In this document: positions 6,618 to 10,883 of the stretch, piece by piece | How positions within the stretch are numbered: the first letter of the stretch is position 1 | How the letters are laid out: every line of letters begins with the position of its first letter | Assembly (NCBI GenBank): GCA_964453155.1 | Contig: CAYVQU010000173.1 | Span: 1-10,883, forward strand | Source of the DNA: CAYVQU01 sp964453155 | Lineage (GTDB): Bacteria; Chloroflexota; Anaerolineae; Anaerolineales; UBA11858 | Reading direction: 5' to 3' | Length of the DNA stretch: 10,883 nt | Made by a program: the position numbers and the translations under genes | Notes under the pieces: generated by a model | Told to the model about the DNA's origin: nothing | The model's input: the letters and a program-made list of their open reading frames with translations, nothing else | Databases searched by the model: none

Positions 6618-9600
6618 ATGGATGTCCGCATTCGCGGCGCGCAGCAAAATAATTTAAAGAATTTGGACATCGCGTTTGGGGCCGGTCTAACAGTGGTCAC
6701 TGGCGTATCCGGGTCTGGCAAAACCTCTCTAGTATTTGATACCCTTTATCATGAAGCTCACCGGCGGTTTTTAGATGTTTATCTCTACGGACGCGGCGGT
6801 CAGCGGTTATCTCCGGCCAAAGTGAACGAAATTACGGGGTTAGGTCCCACAATTGCGGTTGGCCAAAACTTACTCAATCGCAACCCAAACTCAATACTGG
6901 CAACTGCGGCCGGGTTGCATCCTTTTTTGCGCTTGTTGTATATCAATTATGGTGAGCGATATTGTTTGCAGTGCGGCCATCCGGTTCAAGTGTTGACCGC
7001 GGATGAAATCATTGGGCAGTTAGAACAACACTGCCAGCAGGGGAACCTCCAGATTTTCGCCCCCTTGCTGAACAATGTCTCCGGATCTCACCAAACTTTA
7101 TTAGCGTTATTGACCACAGAGTTCGGTGCCGAGAACCTGATTGTGGATGGCCAACCCTGGAGCACTCGGCCGTTGCAGCCGGATCAGGCCCATACTCTCG
7201 AAATTTTGATCGGCACCCTCACCCCCCAAACTGGAATTTTAGAGATTCGTCAAAAAGTAGATCAAGCCCTGGCCCTGGGAGCCGGTGCCGTTCACCTCCG
7301 GGGCCCGAGGGGGGATCAAACCCTGACGACCGAAATGGTATGCACAGCCTGTGGCACCGGACTAGGTCAATTACGAGCCCCCCATTTCAATCAAAAATGT
7401 CCGTATTGTGAAGGGAGCGGGTGCCCCCGGTGTGCCCAAACTGGCTTACATCCCCAGGCGGCTGCGGTGCAGTGGCAAGGATTTCGGCTGCCGGAGTTGT
7501 TGACGCAATCGGTGGATGTTGCGTATAGTCAATTTGAGTTGGTCGAGTTACCGGCTACGGCCGATCGCCTCAAAAGTGAAATATTACGGCGGCTAAACGC
7601 CCTCCAAAAGGTTGGCTTAGGCTATTTATCTTTGGACCGCCCGGCGCCAACCCTATCACGCGGCGAATCCCAGCGGGTGCGGTTGGCCATTTCATTATCC
7701 AGCCGCCTGGATGATCTGCTTCACATTCTCGATGAACCGACCATTGGTCAGCATCCAGCCGATGTGGCCCGGTTCTTACCCGCTTTTAGGGATTTAGCAG
7801 GCCCCGTCATCTTCGTTGAGCACGAACGGATCGCGGCCGCGGTGGCCGATCGGGCCGTAGATATTGGGCCTGGCGCGGGCGGGGAGGGAGGCGAAATTGT
7901 CTTTCAGGGTGCGCCCGGGGAGTTGTGGCAGGCCGATACGGCCACCGGACGCTATTTCAGTTTATCCGCCCGGGTTCCTGTTCCTGCCTCTCGTCCGCCA
8001 GCGACTGAATTTCTCTGGATCGAAAATGCGTATAGACATAATCTGCAGCAAATAATCGCCCAAATTCCGTTAGGACGGCTAACCGTTGTCACCGGGGTTT
8101 CCGGCTCTGGCAAAAGTACCCTGGTTGAACATGTGTTGGTGCCATCCTTAACCAAGAAGGAAGCTGTCGGGTGTGATGAAATCAGCGCGCCAGCGATCAA
8201 ACCGACCCTGGTGGACCAGGCCCCGATTGGCCGTAACCCGCGGTCTAACCCCGCGACCTACACCAAACTTTCTGACCAGATTCGCGAGTTGTTCGCGGCG
8301 GCGACCGGATTGTCGAAATCCCATTTTTCGTTCAACCGCCCAGAAGGCGCCTGTTCGGTATGTAAGGGGATTGGGGCCGAAGAAGTCAAGATGCGGTTCC
8401 TCCCTTCGATTTGGATTCCGTGCGAGGCTTGCGAAGGGTCGCGCTTCAGTCCCCAAGTCTTGGCGGCGAAAGTTGATTTTGAGGGCCAAAAACTCTCGGT
8501 GGTAGATATTTTCGCGACCCCGGTTCAGGCGGTGGGACCGCTGATCGCCCAGTCTCCCTGGCTACCCAAAAAGCGGCATGCCGCGGCTCAAAAATTATTA
8601 CAAGCCCTGCTGGATGTCGGTCTGGGATACCTGAAATTGGGACAGCCCTCCCCAACGCTCTCTGGCGGGGAAGCCCAACGCGTAAAACTGGCCAAATATC
8701 TTGGGCGGGCGAATCTCAAAAACCAACTCCTGATTTTAGATGAACCTTCCACCGGCTTGCATCCGCAAGATTTAGCCGGTTTGCTGACCATCTTGGATCG
8801 GCTGGTCCGCCAGGGGGCAACCATCGTGATCGTGGAGCATAATACCGATATCATTCGGGCCGCGGACTGGGTTATCGACCTGGGTCCCGGTGCGGGACCA
8901 GCAGGGGGGAACCTCCTGTATCAGGGTCCGCCGGCCGGTATTTTTGAGGTGGAGGCTTCGTTAACCGGGCAGGCTTTGCAGGCTGAGGATCAACTCCAAC
9001 CGCGGCAGCCCACTGAAATTTCCACGCCCGCGGCCCCCCGCTCCATTCGAATCCACAATGCCCGAGCTAACAACCTGAAAGGCATCGATGTCGAATTCCC
9101 CAAAGGAAAATTCACCGTAGTGACCGGTGTTTCGGGATCGGGCAAATCGAGCCTGGTGATGGATGTTTTACAAACCGAAGCCCGGCGCCGGTATCTCGAA
9201 TCGCTCTCGATGTATGAACGCCAGGGGATCAACGAGGGAGCCGAGGCCCCAGTGGACGCGGTGACTGGATTAGGTGTCACCCTGACGATTACGTCTCACC
9301 AGGCCCATTTATGGAGCAGTTTACCCCAGTTTACCCGGCGGAACAGTGTGGGGGCGTTAACCGAGATCAGTTTTCACTTGACCGTGCTCATAGCCGAATT
9401 GGGCCTGAGAACCTGCACATTATGTGGAACTGAAATGGGACGTGATGCGCTGTGGATGTGTCCAGAGTGTGACGCGCAAGCTCCAATCGCCCCAGCCCGC
9501 AATTTTTCTGCCGCCCATTGGTCGAGTTCGTGTGAAAACTGCAATGGGTTAGGGACGCTGCAGCGCCCCGAGCGGGATAAATTAATTGTCCAGCCCGAAA

Positions 9601-10859
9601 AACCACTGTGTGCGGGGGCGATGTATTCGCCGGGGTATTGGCCCCACTCATATTTGTGTGTGGATCAACCCATCATTGGTGAGATCGGTAAATACTACGG
9701 ATTCGACCCCCTTAAAACGCCCTGGCAAGACATGTCGGCGGAGGCCCAAAACGCGTTTTTGTTTGGCGATGGCCGCCAGTACACCTGGACTTACCTCAGC
9801 AAAGGGGGGCGATCCAAAGGGCAAGAAAAACAATCCACCTGGACCTGGACGGGATTTTATGGCGCGGATAGCTGGGTCTTTACTGGCGATGTTCACGGCA
9901 CCTATACCCGTCAGGAAGCCTGCCCCGATTGCGATGGCTCGGGACTCCGCCCCGAATATCTCGCGGTGCGGTTTGTTGGTAAAAATATTTTCGAGTTAAA
10001 TGAACTGCCCTTATCGGCGTTAGAGAATTTCTTGGCAGAGTATCAACTGCCCTTGGGCAGTTCCCCACATGTCGAAACCAGCTTGAAAGTGATCGGCCGG
10101 AGGCTGCGGTTCTTGCGTCAGGTCGGGATCGGGTATCTCCATTTGAATCGTCCAACCGGCACGCTCTCAGCGGGTGAAGCCCAACGGATCCAACTCGCCA
10201 GCCTGTTGGGTTCAGACCTGACCGCCCTTACCATTTTGGTGGATGAACCATCGCGCGGGATGCATCCCTCGGAACTGGAAGCCCTGCGGGAGGCTTTGCT
10301 TGAATTATGTGCGGAAGGAAATACGGTTATCGTGGTCGAGCATGATTCACTCCTCATGCGGGCGGCTGATCATATTGTGGATGTGGGGCCGGGTTCCGGG
10401 TCCGCGGGTGGTCAGATTGTCGCCCAAGGCACTGCTCGCGATATTATTGCCGCCGGAACGGTCACGGGGCAGTGGTTGCAAACCACGGCTTTTCAAAAAT
10501 CTCACGCGCGCCGCACACCTCAAGATTGGTTGACAATTACTGGGGCGCGGGCCAATAATTTGCGCGGTGAAACGGCCGCCTTCCCGCTGGGAACCCTGAC
10601 TGGGATTTGTGGGGTTTCTGGTTCTGGAAAAAGCACCCTGGTGATGGATACGCTGGGACGAGCCTTGGTCAAACAGGTCCACACCTCATCTTTTGCGAAT
10701 GCGGCCGTTGACCCCGGCGCCTATGATGCGATTGAAAACGCGCCTGCCAGGGCCTTGCTCGTTGACCAGACTCGGCGGGGCATTCACAGCCCGGCCAAAT
10801 ACCTGGGGTTAGTTAAGCCCTTGCTCAAATTATACCAATTGCTTATTGAGACGCCATGA
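6618..10859 (+). CDS. Fused double UvrA-family ATPase (excinuclease ABC subunit A-like), fourth nucleotide-binding domain truncated
   Basis: The protein has 1413 residues, against about 940 for ordinary UvrA, which is the damage-sensing ATPase of nucleotide excision repair that hands DNA to UvrB. Two UvrA units are fused. Unit 1: Walker A GVSGSGKT (29-36), cysteines 116/119, a UvrB-binding-like domain (about 120-240), zinc cysteines 242/245/261/264/269/272, signature LSRGE (346), Walker B LDEP (371), His402; then Walker A (493), IGRNPRSNPATYT (537), zinc cysteines 579/582/602/605, LSGGE (681), LDEP (707), His741. Unit 2: Walker A (837), cysteines 933/936/948/951/972/975, an insertion-like domain (about 980-1100), CPDC (1102), LSAGE (1183), VDEP (1208), His1242; then a fourth Walker A (1332) and LVDQ (1381), after which TGA ends the frame before the last zinc module, signature and Walker B. 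Unit 1 lacks the insertion domain and unit 2 lacks the UvrB-binding domain. Double-length UvrA is known in Chlamydia. Whether this one acts in repair or is a divergent UvrA2-like protein cannot be told from sequence. An ordinary uvrA elsewhere in the genome is expected if this is an accessory copy. Confidence 0.9.
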   Translation: MDVRIRGAQQNNLKNLDIAFGAGLTVVTGVSGSGKTSLVFDTLYHEAHRRFLDVYLYGRGGQRLSPAKVNEITGLGPTIAVGQNLLNRNPNSILATAAGLHPFLRLLYINYGERYCLQCGHPVQVLTADEIIGQLEQHCQQGNLQIFAPLLNNVSGSHQTLLALLTTEFGAENLIVDGQPWSTRPLQPDQAHTLEILIGTLTPQTGILEIRQKVDQALALGAGAVHLRGPRGDQTLTTEMVCTACGTGLGQLRAPHFNQKCPYCEGSGCPRCAQTGLHPQAAAVQWQGFRLPELLTQSVDVAYSQFELVELPATADRLKSEILRRLNALQKVGLGYLSLDRPAPTLSRGESQRVRLAISLSSRLDDLLHILDEPTIGQHPADVARFLPAFRDLAGPVIFVEHERIAAAVADRAVDIGPGAGGEGGEIVFQGAPGELWQADTATGRYFSLSARVPVPASRPPATEFLWIENAYRHNLQQIIAQIPLGRLTVVTGVSGSGKSTLVEHVLVPSLTKKEAVGCDEISAPAIKPTLVDQAPIGRNPRSNPATYTKLSDQIRELFAAATGLSKSHFSFNRPEGACSVCKGIGAEEVKMRFLPSIWIPCEACEGSRFSPQVLAAKVDFEGQKLSVVDIFATPVQAVGPLIAQSPWLPKKRHAAAQKLLQALLDVGLGYLKLGQPSPTLSGGEAQRVKLAKYLGRANLKNQLLILDEPSTGLHPQDLAGLLTILDRLVRQGATIVIVEHNTDIIRAADWVIDLGPGAGPAGGNLLYQGPPAGIFEVEASLTGQALQAEDQLQPRQPTEISTPAAPRSIRIHNARANNLKGIDVEFPKGKFTVVTGVSGSGKSSLVMDVLQTEARRRYLESLSMYERQGINEGAEAPVDAVTGLGVTLTITSHQAHLWSSLPQFTRRNSVGALTEISFHLTVLIAELGLRTCTLCGTEMGRDALWMCPECDAQAPIAPARNFSAAHWSSSCENCNGLGTLQRPERDKLIVQPEKPLCAGAMYSPGYWPHSYLCVDQPIIGEIGKYYGFDPLKTPWQDMSAEAQNAFLFGDGRQYTWTYLSKGGRSKGQEKQSTWTWTGFYGADSWVFTGDVHGTYTRQEACPDCDGSGLRPEYLAVRFVGKNIFELNELPLSALENFLAEYQLPLGSSPHVETSLKVIGRRLRFLRQVGIGYLHLNRPTGTLSAGEAQRIQLASLLGSDLTALTILVDEPSRGMHPSELEALREALLELCAEGNTVIVVEHDSLLMRAADHIVDVGPGSGSAGGQIVAQGTARDIIAAGTVTGQWLQTTAFQKSHARRTPQDWLTITGARANNLRGETAAFPLGTLTGICGVSGSGKSTLVMDTLGRALVKQVHTSSFANAAVDPGAYDAIENAPARALLVDQTRRGIHSPAKYLGLVKPLLKLYQLLIETP

Positions 10860-10883
10860 ATGGAACGACTGCGTTATGAACGG
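10860..10883 (+). other. Open frame beginning with ATG directly after the UvrA-like stop (cut by window edge)
   Basis: The TGA at 10857-10859 is followed without a gap by ATG in the same frame, reading MERLRYER to the edge. This may be the start of a coupled downstream gene, or the continuation of the UvrA-like protein past a premature stop. There is no good Shine-Dalgarno before this ATG, and eight codons are too few to decide. Confidence 0.3.

Noticed and set aside
9586..9999. Plus-strand 137-codon frame inside the UvrA-like gene
   Set aside because: The main frame here encodes clear UvrA zinc motifs and insertion-domain residues, so the second frame is a shadow.
5808..10859. A non-standard genetic code explaining the two in-frame stops
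   Set aside because: One stop is TAA and the other TGA, while other genes here end in TAA and TAG. No single codon reassignment explains both, and nothing suggests a selenocysteine or pyrrolysine signal.
6618..10859. The UvrA-like protein as a drug-export ABC transporter ATPase
   Set aside because: The zinc-finger cysteines, the IGRNPRSNPATYT motif and the UvrB-binding-like and insertion-like domains are specific to the UvrA family, not to transport ATPases.

Overview
The window holds four complete genes and one partial gene of an unnamed bacterium. Lipoprotein signal peptides, a very large secreted beta-helix protein and moderate-to-high GC in the coding regions fit an environmental lineage. 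The style of the beta-helix and lipoprotein genes recalls Chloroflexota (Anaerolineae-like), but that is an impression, not a result, and no marker gene here fixes the taxonomy. No tRNA, rRNA, CRISPR array, insertion sequence or phage gene was seen.

Layout. Positions 1-932 (minus strand) carry two tandem paralogous small lipoproteins, the second cut off by the window edge. Positions 961-997 are a strong intrinsic terminator that closes the upstream minus-strand gene. Positions 1017-5801 (minus) encode a 1594-residue secreted or surface right-handed beta-helix protein with an acidic Ser/Glu/Asp-rich N-terminus. Its evident signal peptide (from an ATG at 5879) is split by an in-frame TAA at 5808-5810, so the gene is broken, mis-sequenced or starts internally. 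Positions 5880-6073 are a leader/promoter region with alternative inverted-repeat arms. Positions 6074-6451 (minus) encode a 125-residue membrane protein of unknown function. Positions 6452-6617 are a divergent intergenic region with overlapping predicted promoters. Positions 6618-10859 (plus) encode a 1413-residue UvrA-family protein in which two UvrA units are fused head to tail, giving four ATP-binding loops.

The UvrA fusion is the most unusual gene. Its first half keeps what looks like the UvrB-binding domain but has lost the DNA-contacting insertion domain. Its second half shows the reverse: the insertion domain is present and the UvrB-binding domain is absent. The reading frame stops at a TGA shortly after the fourth Walker A motif, so the fourth nucleotide-binding domain lacks its zinc module, signature motif and Walker B. 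An ATG follows the stop immediately in the same frame, and the window ends 24 bases later.

Functionally, the left part (lipoproteins plus beta-helix protein) is an envelope/exported cluster on one strand, and the right part is a DNA-repair-type ATPase transcribed away from it. Nothing in the sequence links the two parts directly.
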